From contig NZ_VCHQ01000034.1 of assembly GCF_005860775.1 (NCBI RefSeq), forward strand, positions 25,932 to 89,931: a DNA stretch of 64,000 nucleotides. Reading direction: 5' to 3'. Numbering within the stretch: position 1 is the stretch's first letter; every line of letters starts with the position of its first letter. Both the position numbers and the translations under genes were made by a program. Under the pieces are notes generated by a model, which saw nothing but the letters and a program-made list of their open reading frames with translations, made no database searches and was not told where the DNA came from. This document shows positions 35,947 to 48,912 of the stretch, piece by piece. The DNA is from Klebsiella indica. GTDB lineage: Bacteria > Pseudomonadota > Gammaproteobacteria > Enterobacterales > Enterobacteriaceae.

Positions 35947-36236
35947 TGGCCGGGCAACTGAGCTGGGACCGTGACGGCGAGACGCTGACGCTACGCGGGG
36001 AACTGGATCAGGATTTCCTGCTCCCGCTCTGGCAGGCGCGCGCTCAGGCAACGGTTGGCGTATCGGCAATTGACCTCAGTGCAGTGACACGTGTGGATAC
36101 TGCCGGACTGGCGCTATTAGTGCATTTTATCGCGCTGGTTCGCCGGCAGGGCCGGGAAGCGAACGTGATCGGCCAGAGTGAAAATCTGCAGACGCTGGTC
36201 CGGTTATATAACCTTCCTGCCGATATGATCCCATAA
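35946..36236 (+). CDS. mlaB: MlaB, STAS-domain subunit of the Mla complex
   Basis: This cytoplasmic STAS protein of 96 residues stabilises and regulates MlaF. The core is IDLSAVTRVDTAGLALLVHFIALV with the conserved threonine in VDTAG. It shares only moderate similarity with E. coli MlaB as I remember it, more divergence than its neighbours show. Last gene of mlaFEDCB; a terminator follows. Confidence 0.93.
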   Translation: MAGQLSWDRDGETLTLRGELDQDFLLPLWQARAQATVGVSAIDLSAVTRVDTAGLALLVHFIALVRRQGREANVIGQSENLQTLVRLYNLPADMIP

Positions 36237-36270
36237 TTTTTTCAATGAGTTATTGCTGAAGCTATTCTGA

Positions 36271-36305
36271 AAGCCCCGTCAAACTTTTTGATGGGGCTTT
36301 TTGCT
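36271..36305 (+). terminator. mlaFEDCB terminator
   Basis: AAGCCCC(G)TCA pairs with TGA(T)GGGGCTT, followed by TTTTT. Confidence 0.88.
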
Positions 36306-36372
36306 TGTTTAAGACAGCGCCACTTTCCTCTAAGATGTTGGGCTGTTTTCACTATCAGATAAATGTTAGCCC

Positions 36373-36627
36373 ATGGAAAATCATGAAATTCAGACTGTGC
36401 TGATGAACGCACTCTCCCTTCAGGAAGTCCACGTCTCTGGAGATGGTAGCCATTTTCAGGTTATTGCTGTGGGTGAGATGTTCGACGGCATGAGCCGGGT
36501 CAAGAAGCAGCAGACGATCTACGCCCCGCTGATGGAATATATTGCCGATAATCGCATTCATGCTCTGTCAATTAAAGCGTTTACCCCGCAGGAGTGGGCG
36601 CGAGACCGCAAACTTAATGGCTTTTAA
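36373..36627 (+). CDS. ibaG: IbaG (YrbA), BolA-family protein
   Basis: This BolA-like protein of 84 residues interacts with monothiol glutaredoxins and takes part in acid response and iron-sulfur handling in E. coli. It shows [32 protein letters not shown], in which the His and the helix-turn-helix-like fold are typical. It precedes murA by 54 bases and may be co-transcribed with it. Confidence 0.95.
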   Translation: MENHEIQTVLMNALSLQEVHVSGDGSHFQVIAVGEMFDGMSRVKKQQTIYAPLMEYIADNRIHALSIKAFTPQEWARDRKLNGF

Positions 36628-36666
36628 GCTGTGGGGATGTTCCCCGCAGCGTATGTGAATTCTTAA

Positions 36667-37941
<1,275 letters not shown>

Positions 37942-37952
37942 ATCGGTAGCGG

Positions 37953-37989
37953 CAGCAGCCCTCTGGCGTAGGTGCAAGGGCTGCTGTTT
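37953..37989 (+). terminator. murA terminator
   Basis: CAGCAGCCCT at 37953-37962 pairs perfectly with AGGGCTGCTG at 37977-37986, loop of 14, followed by a short T-run. Confidence 0.75.
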
Positions 37990-38000
37990 ATAACCGTACG

Positions 38001-38273
38001 TTACTTACTCTTCTTTCTCTGACGCATCATCTGCGTCCTGTCGATGAACTGATGGGTATCAGGGTCGTGATAGCGCGACGGCCATATCACCCAGGGAACG
38101 GTTTCCAGCGCATTGGCAATGATCAGCTCGCCTTTAGGCCATGGTCGGGTTAATGCATTTGCCAGGGTTGAAGAACTTAAACCATTACGCCGCGATTCAG
38201 CCGCCAGAGATGTCCCTCTTTTGTGTAATCCGGCAATAATATCCGCTGGGTGCCAGTCGGTGAACTTATCCAT
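38001..38273 (-). CDS. sfsB: SfsB (Nlp), Ner-like DNA-binding protein
   Basis: This basic protein of 90 residues is similar to phage Mu Ner and E. coli SfsB/Nlp. It has a winged-helix-like motif DIIAGLHKRGTSLAAESRRNGLSS at about residues 11-34. In E. coli it affects maltose gene expression under special conditions; otherwise its role is unknown. It has its own upstream region shared with the ispB 3' flank. Confidence 0.92.
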   Translation of the reverse strand: MDKFTDWHPADIIAGLHKRGTSLAAESRRNGLSSSTLANALTRPWPKGELIIANALETVPWVIWPSRYHDPDTHQFIDRTQMMRQRKKSK

Positions 38274-38436
38274 AAATTCCTCCTGGTAAGAAAAAACTTT
38301 TCGTCCTTACTGGACGACGAGTCAATCATACCTTGAGTTCCAGTATTGTTCTAACAAGTTCTTTTAAATGGGTCTTATATTTAGGAATATATCAATGTGC
38401 CAGGGTTTTAAGGAGTTTGTTGGATTTTATTGGAAC

Positions 38437-38463
38437 TTTCCCGCGATTTTGCACGGGAAAGTG
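38437..38463 (-). terminator. Hairpin downstream of ispB
   Basis: On the minus strand, TTTCCCG pairs with CGGGAAA just after the ispB stop codon. No clear T-tract follows, so it may stabilise the 3' end rather than end transcription. Confidence 0.45.
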
Positions 38464-38470
38464 GGGAGGG

Positions 38471-39442
38471 TTAATGATCGCGTTGTACCGCGATATGGGC
38501 GAGACCAATCAGCGCTTCACGCCACTGGGAGTCAGGAAGAACCTGCAGTGCGTTAATCGCTTTATCGGCCTCTTCTTCCGCGCGTTTTTGGGTCCATTCG
38601 AGTGAGCCACAGGTCGCCATGGTTTCCAGTACGGCTTCCAGCAGGTGGCGGCCATTACCTTGCTCTATCGCCTCGCGGATCATGGCGGCCTGTTCTGCCG
38701 TACCGTGTCGCATTGCGTGCAGCAGCGGAAGCGTGGGTTTACCTTCGTTCAGATCATCACCGACGTTTTTGCCGAGACGCGCGCCATCTGAGCTATAGTC
38801 GAGTAAATCATCGATCAGCTGGAAGGCGGTGCCCAGATAGCGACCGTAATCCTGGAGCGCCTTTTCTTGGTCAGCGGTGCAGTTGGCCAGGATGCCTGAA
38901 CACTGGGCGGCGGCCTCAAACAAGCGCGCGGTTTTGCTGTAAATCACCCGCATGTAGTTTTCTTCAGTGATATCGGGGTCATTGACGTTCATTAACTGCA
39001 GAACTTCACCTTCTGCAATGACGTTAACGGCTTCTGACATCACCTCCAGAACTCTCAATGAGCCAAGACGGGTCATCATTTGAAAGGCCCGCGTATAGAT
39101 AAAATCCCCCACCAACACGCTGGCTGCGTTGCCAAAGGCGGCGTTTGCTGTGGCTTTTCCTCTGCGCATGTCTGATTCATCCACGACATCATCATGTAGC
39201 AGAGTGGCGGTGTGGATAAATTCGATCAGTGCCGCTATAGCGACATGCGCGTTCCCGTGGTAACCGACAGCTCGCGCGGCCAGCACGGCAATCATCGGGC
39301 GAATACGCTTGCCGCCTCCACTGACGATGTAATAGCCTAACTGATTGATAAGCTGAACATTTGAGTTGAGTTGCTCAAGGATTGCCGCATTAACGCCCGC
39401 CATATCCTGCGCGGTTAACTCATTGATTTTTTCTAAATTCAT
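38471..39442 (-). CDS. ispB: IspB, octaprenyl diphosphate synthase
   Basis: IspB (323 residues) makes the C40 side chain of ubiquinone and menaquinone and is essential. The first aspartate-rich motif is LLHDDVVDESDMRRG, the second QLIDDLLDYSSD; GGGKRIRP is the substrate-binding block. It is divergent from rplU, as in other enterobacteria. Confidence 0.97.
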   Translation of the reverse strand: MNLEKINELTAQDMAGVNAAILEQLNSNVQLINQLGYYIVSGGGKRIRPMIAVLAARAVGYHGNAHVAIAALIEFIHTATLLHDDVVDESDMRRGKATANAAFGNAASVLVGDFIYTRAFQMMTRLGSLRVLEVMSEAVNVIAEGEVLQLMNVNDPDITEENYMRVIYSKTARLFEAAAQCSGILANCTADQEKALQDYGRYLGTAFQLIDDLLDYSSDGARLGKNVGDDLNEGKPTLPLLHAMRHGTAEQAAMIREAIEQGNGRHLLEAVLETMATCGSLEWTQKRAEEEADKAINALQVLPDSQWREALIGLAHIAVQRDH

Positions 39443-39601
39443 CGCAAAAGCCGGGCCAAATGTCCTGTTACCGCGTATCCGAATGGGATCACAGAAGGAG
39501 AAGATAAAATTACAAGAATACGTGATTGTACTGAAAATTTGCCGTAGATAAACGTTGGCGTGAAAGTTGTGTTTTTTTCAGCGTTGATTTGCTAATCGCT
39601 C

Positions 39602-39630
39602 TTGTCAAAGGCTCGCGTTTTGCGTAATAT
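39602..39630 (+). promoter_or_regulatory. rplU promoter
   Basis: The -35 box TTGTCA at 39602-39607 and the -10 box TAATAT at 39625-39630 are separated by exactly 17 bases, 72 bases before the rplU ATG. Confidence 0.75.
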
Positions 39631-39656
39631 TCGCGCCCTATTGTGAATATTTATAG

Positions 39657-40013
<357 letters not shown>

Positions 40014-40032
40014 GACCTGAGGAGAGATTTAA

Positions 40033-40290
<258 letters not shown>

Positions 40291-40315
40291 GTTTTCGTGG
40301 TCCGGTAACGGATTG

Positions 40316-40343
40316 AAGCCCCGCACACGTTGCGGGGCTTTTT
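40316..40343 (+). terminator. rpmA terminator
   Basis: AGCCCCGCA pairs with TGCGGGGCT over a 5-base loop, then TTTTT. Confidence 0.92.
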
Positions 40344-40383
40344 ACATTAGAATCCCGGATATTTTTCTGCAGGGAAAACGGGT

Positions 40384-41349
40384 ATGAAACAGCAGGCCGG
40401 CATCGGCATTCTCTTAGCGCTCACCACGGCGATGTGTTGGGGCGCTTTGCCGATCGCAATGAAGCAGGTTCTGGCAGTGATGGACCCGCCGACGGTGGTT
40501 TTTTATCGCTTTTTGATGGCAAGTTTTGGCCTCGGGGTCATCCTGACCGTTAAAAAAAAGCTGCCACCAATGCGAATTTTTCGCAAGCCGCGTTGGTTGA
40601 TACTGCTGGCCATTGCGACAGGTGGCTTGTTCGGTAACTTCATTCTGTTTAGTTCTTCCCTGCAATATCTCAGCCCCACCGCCTCCCAGGTCATCGGTCA
40701 GTTGTCCCCGGTCGGTATGATGGTCGCCAGCGTTTTGGTCCTTAAAGAGAAAATGCGCGGCACCCAGATTATAGGCGCGATAATGCTAATTAGCGGTCTG
40801 GTTATGTTCTTTAACACCAGCCTGCTTGAGATTTTTACCCGCCTGACGGATTACACGTGGGGGGTTATTTTCGGCGTAGGGGCGGCGGCAGTATGGGTTA
40901 GCTACGGTGTTGCACAAAAGGTGTTATTACGTCGCCTGGCATCACAGCAGATCCTTTTTTTGCTGTACACTTTATGTACGATAGCGCTACTGCCGTTAGC
41001 GACGCCATCTCGTGTGTTGGCGCTAAGCAACTGGCAACTGGCCTGCCTGATTTTTTGCGGGCTGAACACCCTGGTGGGTTACGGCGCGCTGGCAGAAGCG
41101 ATGGCGCGCTGGCAGTCGGCGCAGGTGAGCGCGTTGATTACCTTAACGCCGCTATTTACGCTGCTGTTTTCAGATTTATTATCACTGGCCTGGCCCGACG
41201 TTTTCGCCAGACCGTTGTTGAACCTGTTAGGTTATCTCGGTGCGTTTGTCGTGGTTGCGGGCGCGATGTATTCCGCCATAGGTCATCGTCTTTGGGGACG
41301 ATGGCGCAAGCGAGAAGCGGCTGTGCCGCTGCCCCGCTCAGGCGAATGA
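40384..41349 (+). CDS. yhbE: YhbE, EamA/DMT-family transporter
   Basis: This inner-membrane protein of 321 residues has ten predicted helices in two EamA repeats (GILLALTTAMCWGALPIAMKQVL, then GVIFGVGAAAVWVSYGVAQKVLL). The substrate is unknown; relatives export metabolites. It lies between rpmA and obgE, 15 bases before obgE, a conserved arrangement whose meaning is not known. Confidence 0.92.
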   Translation: MKQQAGIGILLALTTAMCWGALPIAMKQVLAVMDPPTVVFYRFLMASFGLGVILTVKKKLPPMRIFRKPRWLILLAIATGGLFGNFILFSSSLQYLSPTASQVIGQLSPVGMMVASVLVLKEKMRGTQIIGAIMLISGLVMFFNTSLLEIFTRLTDYTWGVIFGVGAAAVWVSYGVAQKVLLRRLASQQILFLLYTLCTIALLPLATPSRVLALSNWQLACLIFCGLNTLVGYGALAEAMARWQSAQVSALITLTPLFTLLFSDLLSLAWPDVFARPLLNLLGYLGAFVVVAGAMYSAIGHRLWGRWRKREAAVPLPRSGE

Positions 41350-42543
<1,194 letters not shown>

Positions 42544-42556
42544 TCCCCTAAAATCT

Positions 42557-42584
42557 CAAGGGCCGCATATGATGCGGCCCTTTT
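42557..42584. terminator. obgE/dacB bidirectional terminator
   Basis: GGGCCGCAT pairs with ATGCGGCCC over a 3-base loop and is followed by TTTT on the plus strand. It lies between the convergent stop codons, close to the dacB stop at 42588. Confidence 0.85.
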
Positions 42585-42587
42585 GCT

Positions 42588-44021
42588 TTAGTAATTCTGA
42601 TATAAGTCTTTGTACAACCGGCTTTCGAACCGTACCAGTGGAATACGGCGGTTACGCTGATCGGCGGGTTCTACGGCATATCCTGACAAATACTGGACAA
42701 AAGCAAGCTTCTGCCCGCTGGCGGTGGTGATGAAACCGGCCAGGTTATACACCCCTTGCAGTGAACCCGTTTTGGCCGAAACTTTGCCATCAACGCCCGC
42801 CTCATGAAGCCCAGCCCGGTACTGCAGCGAACCATCATGGCCAGCCAGAGGCAGCATTGAGATGAAGTTGAGCTCATTATCGTGTTGGGCAATGTACTGA
42901 AGCACTTTCATCATTGTGGTCGGGGCGATGAGGTCATGGCGCGACAGGCCCGAACCATCAACGATAATGGTGTTTCCCAGGTCAATACCGGCCTGCTGGC
43001 GTAGAATTTGCCGCACCGCATCGGAACCGGCTCGCCAGGTACCCGGCACACCGAAACGCGCATGGCCAATGGTGCGGAATACCGTATCGGCAATCATGTT
43101 GTCTGATTTTTTCAACATAATTCGTAACAGGTCATGCAGCGGCGCAGATTGTGTGCTTGCCAGAACGGTACCCGCTGCGTTCGCCAGCGTTTGCCGCAGC
43201 AGCGTGCCGCTCCAGGTGATGCCGGCATCAGTCAGCTCGGCTTTCAGAATCGCACCGGCATAGCTGGCGCCATCCTGAATGGCGAAAGCCAGTGGCAGCG
43301 GCTCGCTACGTTGCGGTAGACAGCCGGTCAGGGTGTAGCGGTTGAGATCGCCGGGAACGACGTCCAGTTCACAATATTGTGCTTCAGAGGCGCCGGGAGC
43401 CAGAGTGCGCACCTGGCTAAACATGGTCACCGGGTAGTAAGATGCCACGCGAATAAACGCCAGATCGCCTGGCTTTTGCGCACTATAGAGCGAGATGGAG
43501 AAGCAGTTACGGTCAACAATCGCCGCCGCCGGTGGGGCGCTAAAGCACTGGGTCAGATCATTCCACGGCCAGCCTGGTGCTTTGTCATGGCTGGCGAATA
43601 TGGAGGTATCGATCAGCACATTGCCCTCAATACGCTGGACGCCCGCTTTTTTCAGCGTAGCAACCATATTGCGGATATCCTGGCGGGTAAGCGTAGGGTC
43701 GCCGCCGAAGCGCGCAATGAGATCGCCTTTTATTGTACCGCCATCAATGCTGCCTTTCGTTTCCAGCGTCGTGGTAAAGCGGAAGTTCGGCCCCAGTTGC
43801 AGTAGGGCGGCCAGGGCGGTGATGACTTTTTGGGTGCTGGCTGGTAGCGCCATTTGCTGGCTGTGATAGTCTATCACTGGCGTTGGAGAACCTACTTTCT
43901 GTGCCATAAAGGCCAGGTTTGCCCCAGCAGGCAGCTGAGTAATGTATTCGTCAATATTCGCTGCCTGAGCGCTAATCGCTATACCGGCAGTCAATCCGAT
44001 GATAAATCTGGGAAATCGCAT
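42588..44021 (-). CDS. dacB: DacB (PBP4), D-Ala-D-Ala carboxypeptidase/endopeptidase
   Basis: This periplasmic class C penicillin-binding protein of 477 residues trims and cleaves peptidoglycan cross-links. A signal peptide (RFIIGLTAGIAISAQA) is followed by the active-site SxxK in PASTQKVITALAALLQLG, the SxN motif in MLKKSDNMIADTVF and the KTG motif in VSAKTGSLQGVYNLAG. It is divergent from greA. Confidence 0.97.
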   Translation of the reverse strand: MRFPRFIIGLTAGIAISAQAANIDEYITQLPAGANLAFMAQKVGSPTPVIDYHSQQMALPASTQKVITALAALLQLGPNFRFTTTLETKGSIDGGTIKGDLIARFGGDPTLTRQDIRNMVATLKKAGVQRIEGNVLIDTSIFASHDKAPGWPWNDLTQCFSAPPAAAIVDRNCFSISLYSAQKPGDLAFIRVASYYPVTMFSQVRTLAPGASEAQYCELDVVPGDLNRYTLTGCLPQRSEPLPLAFAIQDGASYAGAILKAELTDAGITWSGTLLRQTLANAAGTVLASTQSAPLHDLLRIMLKKSDNMIADTVFRTIGHARFGVPGTWRAGSDAVRQILRQQAGIDLGNTIIVDGSGLSRHDLIAPTTMMKVLQYIAQHDNELNFISMLPLAGHDGSLQYRAGLHEAGVDGKVSAKTGSLQGVYNLAGFITTASGQKLAFVQYLSGYAVEPADQRNRRIPLVRFESRLYKDLYQNY

Positions 44022-44104
44022 AATCTCGCGCTAACAACCTGAAACCAGGACGTCATACTACGGCGCAACGCCCTGTAAAGTAAACGATGACCCATAGTGA
44101 ACTT

Positions 44105-44175
44105 CAGGGTAAAATACGTATCAAATTGAAAATTGCTGCTGATCTGGAGAGTCCTTTCCGGGTCGGTTTTCTTTT
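44105..44175 (+). ncRNA. graL: Candidate GraL: early-terminating RNA from the greA leader
   Basis: In E. coli the greA leader yields a small RNA, GraL, by termination before the coding region. Here GATCTGGA at 44141-44148 pairs (with two G-T pairs) with TCCGGGTC at 44157-44164, followed by a T-rich tract to 44175. This lies 80 bases before the greA start. Position and structure fit GraL. The 5' end is a guess. Confidence 0.5.
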
Positions 44176-44255
44176 TGCTCAAGTTCTGCATAAGTCTTGA
44201 CCGGTCATAGCGTAGTGAAGTTTGCTCTGTGGCTGAATGATAAAGAGGTATAAAA

Positions 44256-44732
44256 ATGCAAGCTATTCCGATGACCTTACGTGGCGCTGAAAAACTGCGC
44301 GAAGAACTGGATTTCCTCAAGTCCGTGCGTCGTCCTGAAATTATTGCCGCTATTGCTGAAGCACGCGAACACGGCGACCTGAAAGAGAATGCCGAGTATC
44401 ATGCCGCTCGTGAACAGCAAGGCTTCTGCGAGGGGCGCATTAAGGATATTGAAGCGAAGCTGTCGAATGCTCAGGTCATTGATATCACCAAAATGCCAAA
44501 CAACGGGCGAGTCATTTTTGGGGCGACGGTGAGCGTGTTGAATCTCGATACCGAGGAAGAGCAAACCTATCGTATCGTTGGTGATGATGAGGCCGATTTT
44601 AAGCAAAATCTGATTTCTGTGAATTCGCCGATAGCACGTGGTTTGATCGGTAAAGAGCAGGATGATGTCGTCGTCATCCGTACGCCTGGCGGCGACGTAG
44701 AATTCGAAATTATTAAGGTTGAATACCTGTAA
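44256..44732 (+). CDS. greA: GreA, transcript cleavage factor
   Basis: GreA (158 residues) rescues backtracked RNA polymerase by inducing transcript cleavage. The N-terminal coiled coil carries the catalytic acidic tip ([26 protein letters not shown]), with Asp and Glu in GDLKENAEY. The C-terminal FKBP-like domain ends [12 protein letters not shown] terminator follows at 44776-44800. Confidence 0.98.
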   Translation: MQAIPMTLRGAEKLREELDFLKSVRRPEIIAAIAEAREHGDLKENAEYHAAREQQGFCEGRIKDIEAKLSNAQVIDITKMPNNGRVIFGATVSVLNLDTEEEQTYRIVGDDEADFKQNLISVNSPIARGLIGKEQDDVVVIRTPGGDVEFEIIKVEYL

Positions 44733-44775
44733 TCCGAATTCAACGCTACGATGTTGATGGATTGTAAAGAAAGGA

Positions 44776-44800
44776 AAAAGGCCGCTTAGCGGCCTTTTAT
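44776..44800 (+). terminator. greA terminator
   Basis: AAAGGCCGC and GCGGCCTTTT form a perfect stem with a 3-base loop. Confidence 0.88.
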
Positions 44801-44884
44801 CAACGTCCGGAGCATGGCATTTTGCTCGTCTACCCGCAGAAAACCCTCGATTTACACAGCATTGTGTTGATAACCAGGATATTC

Positions 44885-45178
44885 TTAGCGTGGCAGCGGG
44901 ATTTTACGCTCTTTAGTCGGGCGATACAGAACCAGCGTTTTACCGATGACCTGTACATTACAGGCACCGGTTTCACGCACGATAGCATCCACGATCAAGA
45001 TTTTAGTTTCGCGATCTTCCGAGGCGATCTTCACCTTGATAAGTTCATGGTGCTCTAACGCTTGTTCAATCTCGGCCAGTACCCCTTCGGTCAAACCATT
45101 GTTGCCAAGCATAACTACCGGCTTGAGCGGATGTGCCAGACCTTTCAGGTGCTGTTTTTGTTTAGTACTCAGATTCAT
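44885..45178 (-). CDS. yhbY: YhbY, CRM-domain RNA-binding protein
   Basis: This 97-residue protein is a single CRM domain that associates with pre-50S ribosomal particles. The conserved start LSTKQKQHLKGLAHPLKPVVMLGNNGLTE includes the GxxG-like loop. It is divergent from rlmE. Confidence 0.95.
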   Translation of the reverse strand: MNLSTKQKQHLKGLAHPLKPVVMLGNNGLTEGVLAEIEQALEHHELIKVKIASEDRETKILIVDAIVRETGACNVQVIGKTLVLYRPTKERKIPLPR

Positions 45179-45301
45179 CGTATTTTTTGCTTACGTTGGG
45201 ATTGAAAACGGGTCATTCTACCGCCATCTCCCATATATCGCCAAACTACTGCGCCGATTTTTACACCGCAAAGTATGATGAACCCGAAATGGGAATGTTA
45301 A

Positions 45302-45931
45302 ATGACAGGTAAAAAGCGTTCTGCCAGCTCGAGTCGCTGGCTTCAGGAACACTTTAGCGATAAATATGTTCAACAGGCGCAGAAAAAGGGGCTACGTTCC
45401 CGAGCCTGGTTTAAACTTGATGAAATACAGCAAAGTGACAAAATTTTTAAACCGGGGATGACGATTGTTGACCTCGGCGCTGCACCGGGGGGGTGGTCGC
45501 AATACGCGGTGACTCAAATCGGTAACAGCGGTCGCATTATTGCTTGCGATCTTTTACCTATGGATCCAATCGTTGGAGTGGACTTTCTTCAGGGCGATTT
45601 TCGTGATGAATTAGTCCTGAAAGCGTTACTTGAACGTGTCGGTGACAGTAAAGTACAAGTGGTCATGTCCGATATGGCGCCAAATATGTGTGGAACACCG
45701 GCGGTGGATATTCCCCGGGCCATGTATCTGGTGGAACTGGCGCTTGAAATGGCTCGTGATGTATTAGCGCCAGGTGGTAGTTTTGTAGTGAAGGTGTTCC
45801 AGGGCGAAGGTTTCGATGAGTATCTAAGAGAGATTCGCTCCCTGTTTACGAAGGTCAAAGTTCGTAAGCCGGACTCTTCCCGCGCCCGTTCGCGTGAAGT
45901 GTATATTGTAGCGACCGGGCGTAAACCATAA
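45302..45931 (+). CDS. rlmE: RlmE (RrmJ/FtsJ), 23S rRNA U2552 2'-O-methyltransferase
   Basis: RlmE (209 residues) methylates the A-loop of 23S rRNA late in 50S assembly. The S-adenosylmethionine-binding motif is [12 protein letters not shown]. The catalytic K-D-K-E set is represented by RAWFKLDEI (Lys), MSDMAPN (Asp), [10 protein letters not shown] (Lys) and SREVYIVA (Glu). It is upstream of ftsH on the same strand; the 90-base gap may hold a further promoter. Confidence 0.97.
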   Translation: MTGKKRSASSSRWLQEHFSDKYVQQAQKKGLRSRAWFKLDEIQQSDKIFKPGMTIVDLGAAPGGWSQYAVTQIGNSGRIIACDLLPMDPIVGVDFLQGDFRDELVLKALLERVGDSKVQVVMSDMAPNMCGTPAVDIPRAMYLVELALEMARDVLAPGGSFVVKVFQGEGFDEYLREIRSLFTKVKVRKPDSSRARSREVYIVATGRKP

Positions 45932-46021
45932 CCGGTAGATTTCAGACGAAAGTTTGAAAGACGCTGGATATAGAGTATCCTGACGCTGTTTTTAACACAG
46001 TTGTAATAAGAGGTTAATCCC

Positions 46022-47965
46022 TTGAGTGACATGGCGAAAAACCTAATACTCTGGCTGGTCATAGCCGTTGTGCTGATGTCAGTATTCCAGAGCTTTGGGC
46101 CCAGCGAGTCTAATGGCCGAAAGGTAGATTATTCAACCTTCCTGCAAGAGGTCAATCAGGACCAGGTTCGCGAAGCGCGTATCAACGGACGTGAGATCAA
46201 CGTTACCAAGAAAGATAGTAACCGTTACACGACTTACATTCCGGTTAATGATCCGAAGCTGCTTGATAACCTGTTGACGAAAAACGTCAAAGTGGTTGGC
46301 GAGCCGCCGGAAGAACCGAGCCTGCTGGCTTCTATCTTCATTTCCTGGTTCCCGATGCTGTTGCTAATCGGGGTCTGGATCTTCTTTATGCGCCAGATGC
46401 AGGGCGGCGGTGGCAAAGGCGCCATGTCGTTCGGTAAGAGCAAAGCGCGCATGCTGACGGAAGATCAGATTAAAACCACTTTTGCTGATGTCGCGGGTTG
46501 CGATGAAGCGAAAGAAGAAGTGGGGGAGCTGGTTGAATACCTGCGCGAACCGAGCCGTTTCCAGAAGCTGGGCGGAAAAATACCGAAAGGCGTCCTGATG
46601 GTCGGTCCTCCGGGTACCGGTAAAACCCTGCTGGCGAAAGCTATCGCAGGCGAAGCGAAAGTCCCGTTCTTTACTATTTCCGGTTCTGACTTCGTGGAAA
46701 TGTTCGTCGGTGTGGGCGCATCTCGTGTGCGTGACATGTTCGAGCAGGCCAAGAAAGCGGCACCGTGCATTATCTTCATCGATGAAATTGATGCTGTCGG
46801 CCGTCAGCGTGGCGCGGGTCTCGGCGGCGGTCATGATGAACGCGAACAGACGCTGAACCAGATGCTGGTTGAAATGGACGGCTTCGAAGGTAACGAAGGT
46901 ATCATCGTTATCGCGGCGACTAACCGTCCGGACGTACTTGACCCGGCGCTGCTGCGTCCTGGCCGTTTCGACCGTCAGGTCGTGGTTGGGCTGCCGGATG
47001 TTCGCGGTCGCGAGCAGATCCTGAAAGTGCATATGCGTCGCGTACCGCTGGCGCCGGATATTGATGCGGCAATTATTGCGCGCGGTACGCCAGGCTTTTC
47101 AGGCGCCGACCTGGCGAACCTGGTGAACGAAGCGGCGCTGTTTGCCGCCCGTGGCAACAAGCGTGTCGTTTCGATGGTCGAGTTCGAGAAGGCGAAAGAC
47201 AAAATCATGATGGGCGCGGAACGTCGCTCCATGGTGATGACCGAAGCGCAGAAAGAATCTACCGCTTACCACGAAGCAGGCCATGCGATTATTGGCCGCC
47301 TGGTACCGGAACACGATCCGGTACACAAAGTAACGATTATTCCGCGTGGTCGGGCATTGGGTGTGACCTTCTTCTTGCCTGAAGGCGACGCAATCAGCGC
47401 CAGCCGTCAGAAACTGGAAAGCCAGATCTCCACGCTGTACGGCGGTCGTCTGGCGGAAGAGATCATTTACGGCGTAGAGCATGTTTCTACCGGTGCGTCG
47501 AACGACATTAAAGTCGCGACTAACCTGGCGCGTAACATGGTCACTCAGTGGGGCTTCTCCGACAAACTCGGTCCGCTGCTGTATGCAGAGGAAGAGGGGG
47601 AAGTGTTCCTGGGCCGCAGCGTCGCGAAAGCGAAGCATATGTCTGATGAAACGGCGCGTATTATCGACCAGGAAGTAAAATCCCTGATTGAGCGTAACTA
47701 CAATCGTGCGCGTCAGTTGCTGAACGACAACATGGACATCCTGCACGCGATGAAAGATGCGCTCATGAAGTATGAGACCATTGATGCGCCGCAGATTGAT
47801 GACCTGATGGCACGACGCGACGTTCGCCCGCCTGCTGGCTGGGAAGAACCGGGCTCGACCAATAATTCTGGCAATAATGGTACGCCGAGTGCGCCGCGTC
47901 CGGTCGATGAACCGCGTACGCCAAACCCGGGTAATACTATGTCAGAACAACTGGGCGACAAATAA
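46022..47965 (+). CDS. ftsH: FtsH, membrane AAA+ zinc metalloprotease
   Basis: FtsH (647 residues) degrades LpxC, SecY, sigma-32 and other targets. Two N-terminal helices enclose a periplasmic domain. The AAA module has Walker [14 protein letters not shown], Walker [13 protein letters not shown], the pore motif FVG in [10 protein letters not shown] and the [24 protein letters not shown]. The zinc site is HEAGH. The proposed start is TTG at 46022, since GAGG sits eight bases before it and too far from the ATG at 46031; the latter gives 644 residues. Confidence 0.98.
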   Translation: MSDMAKNLILWLVIAVVLMSVFQSFGPSESNGRKVDYSTFLQEVNQDQVREARINGREINVTKKDSNRYTTYIPVNDPKLLDNLLTKNVKVVGEPPEEPSLLASIFISWFPMLLLIGVWIFFMRQMQGGGGKGAMSFGKSKARMLTEDQIKTTFADVAGCDEAKEEVGELVEYLREPSRFQKLGGKIPKGVLMVGPPGTGKTLLAKAIAGEAKVPFFTISGSDFVEMFVGVGASRVRDMFEQAKKAAPCIIFIDEIDAVGRQRGAGLGGGHDEREQTLNQMLVEMDGFEGNEGIIVIAATNRPDVLDPALLRPGRFDRQVVVGLPDVRGREQILKVHMRRVPLAPDIDAAIIARGTPGFSGADLANLVNEAALFAARGNKRVVSMVEFEKAKDKIMMGAERRSMVMTEAQKESTAYHEAGHAIIGRLVPEHDPVHKVTIIPRGRALGVTFFLPEGDAISASRQKLESQISTLYGGRLAEEIIYGVEHVSTGASNDIKVATNLARNMVTQWGFSDKLGPLLYAEEEGEVFLGRSVAKAKHMSDETARIIDQEVKSLIERNYNRARQLLNDNMDILHAMKDALMKYETIDAPQIDDLMARRDVRPPAGWEEPGSTNNSGNNGTPSAPRPVDEPRTPNPGNTMSEQLGDK

Positions 47966-47997
47966 GTTAGCCGTTGTTGATGCTGTTGTATTTTTCT

Positions 47998-48031
47998 AAA
48001 ACCCCAGGGCGCTTGCTCCGGGGTTTTTCTT
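47998..48031 (+). terminator. ftsH terminator
   Basis: AAACCCC and GGGGTTT close a longer interrupted stem around GGGCGCTTGCTC, followed by a T-rich run. folP begins 30 bases later. Confidence 0.8.
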
Positions 48032-48063
48032 TTTCAATCTTTCTCTGACTCAGGGATTTAGTG

Positions 48064-48912
48064 ATGAAACTCGTAGCCCAGGGCTCAACCCTCGATCTCT
48101 CTCACCCACATGTGATGGGTATTCTTAACGTTACGCCGGATTCGTTTTCTGACGGCGGGGCTCACAATACGCTGGTAGACGCCGTTAAACATGCCAACCT
48201 GATGATCAATGCCGGGGCGACTATCATCGATATCGGCGGGGAATCGACGCGCCCGGGGGCAGAGGATGTTAGCGTTGAGGAGGAACTGGCGCGGGTGATC
48301 CCGACGGTAGAAGCGATTGCGCAGCGTTTTGAAGTGTGGATTTCCGTAGATACCTCAAAACCAGAGGTCATCCGCGAATCAGCGCGGGTCGGAGCGCATA
48401 TTATCAATGATATCCGTTCGCTTACTGAGCCGGGCGCGCTGGAAGCCGCGGCTGAAACCGACTTACCTGTATGCCTGATGCATATGCAAGGGCAGCCGAA
48501 AACGATGCAGGAGGCACCGAGGTATACCGATGTGGTTGCGGATGTCGAGAGGTTTTTTGTCGACCATATTGCGCGATGCGAACGGGCAGGCATCGCAAAA
48601 GAGAAATTGTTGCTCGACCCGGGGTTCGGTTTCGGTAAAAATCTTTCCCATAATTATGAATTGCTTGCACAGCTTGGCAAATTTCACCATTTCGGTCTTC
48701 CGTTGCTGGTCGGTATGTCGCGCAAGTCGATGGTGGGTCAGTTGCTTAACGTCGGGCCGACGGAGCGTCTGAATGGCAGCCTGGCTTGCGCAGTCATTGC
48801 TGCAATGCAGGGCGCGCAGATTATTCGCGTCCATGATGTTAAAGAAACGGTAGAAGCGCTGCGCGTGGTGGAAGCGACTCTGGCCGCTAAGGAAAATAAA
48901 CGTTATGAGTAA
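48064..48912 (+). CDS. folP: FolP, dihydropteroate synthase
   Basis: FolP (282 residues) joins p-aminobenzoate to dihydropterin pyrophosphate and is the sulfonamide target. Both signatures are present: [14 protein letters not shown] and [16 protein letters not shown]. Also seen are [19 protein letters not shown] and [17 protein letters not shown] directly before the chosen ATG is in frame. The 3' end overlaps glmM by eight bases. Confidence 0.98.
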   Translation: MKLVAQGSTLDLSHPHVMGILNVTPDSFSDGGAHNTLVDAVKHANLMINAGATIIDIGGESTRPGAEDVSVEEELARVIPTVEAIAQRFEVWISVDTSKPEVIRESARVGAHIINDIRSLTEPGALEAAAETDLPVCLMHMQGQPKTMQEAPRYTDVVADVERFFVDHIARCERAGIAKEKLLLDPGFGFGKNLSHNYELLAQLGKFHHFGLPLLVGMSRKSMVGQLLNVGPTERLNGSLACAVIAAMQGAQIIRVHDVKETVEALRVVEATLAAKENKRYE

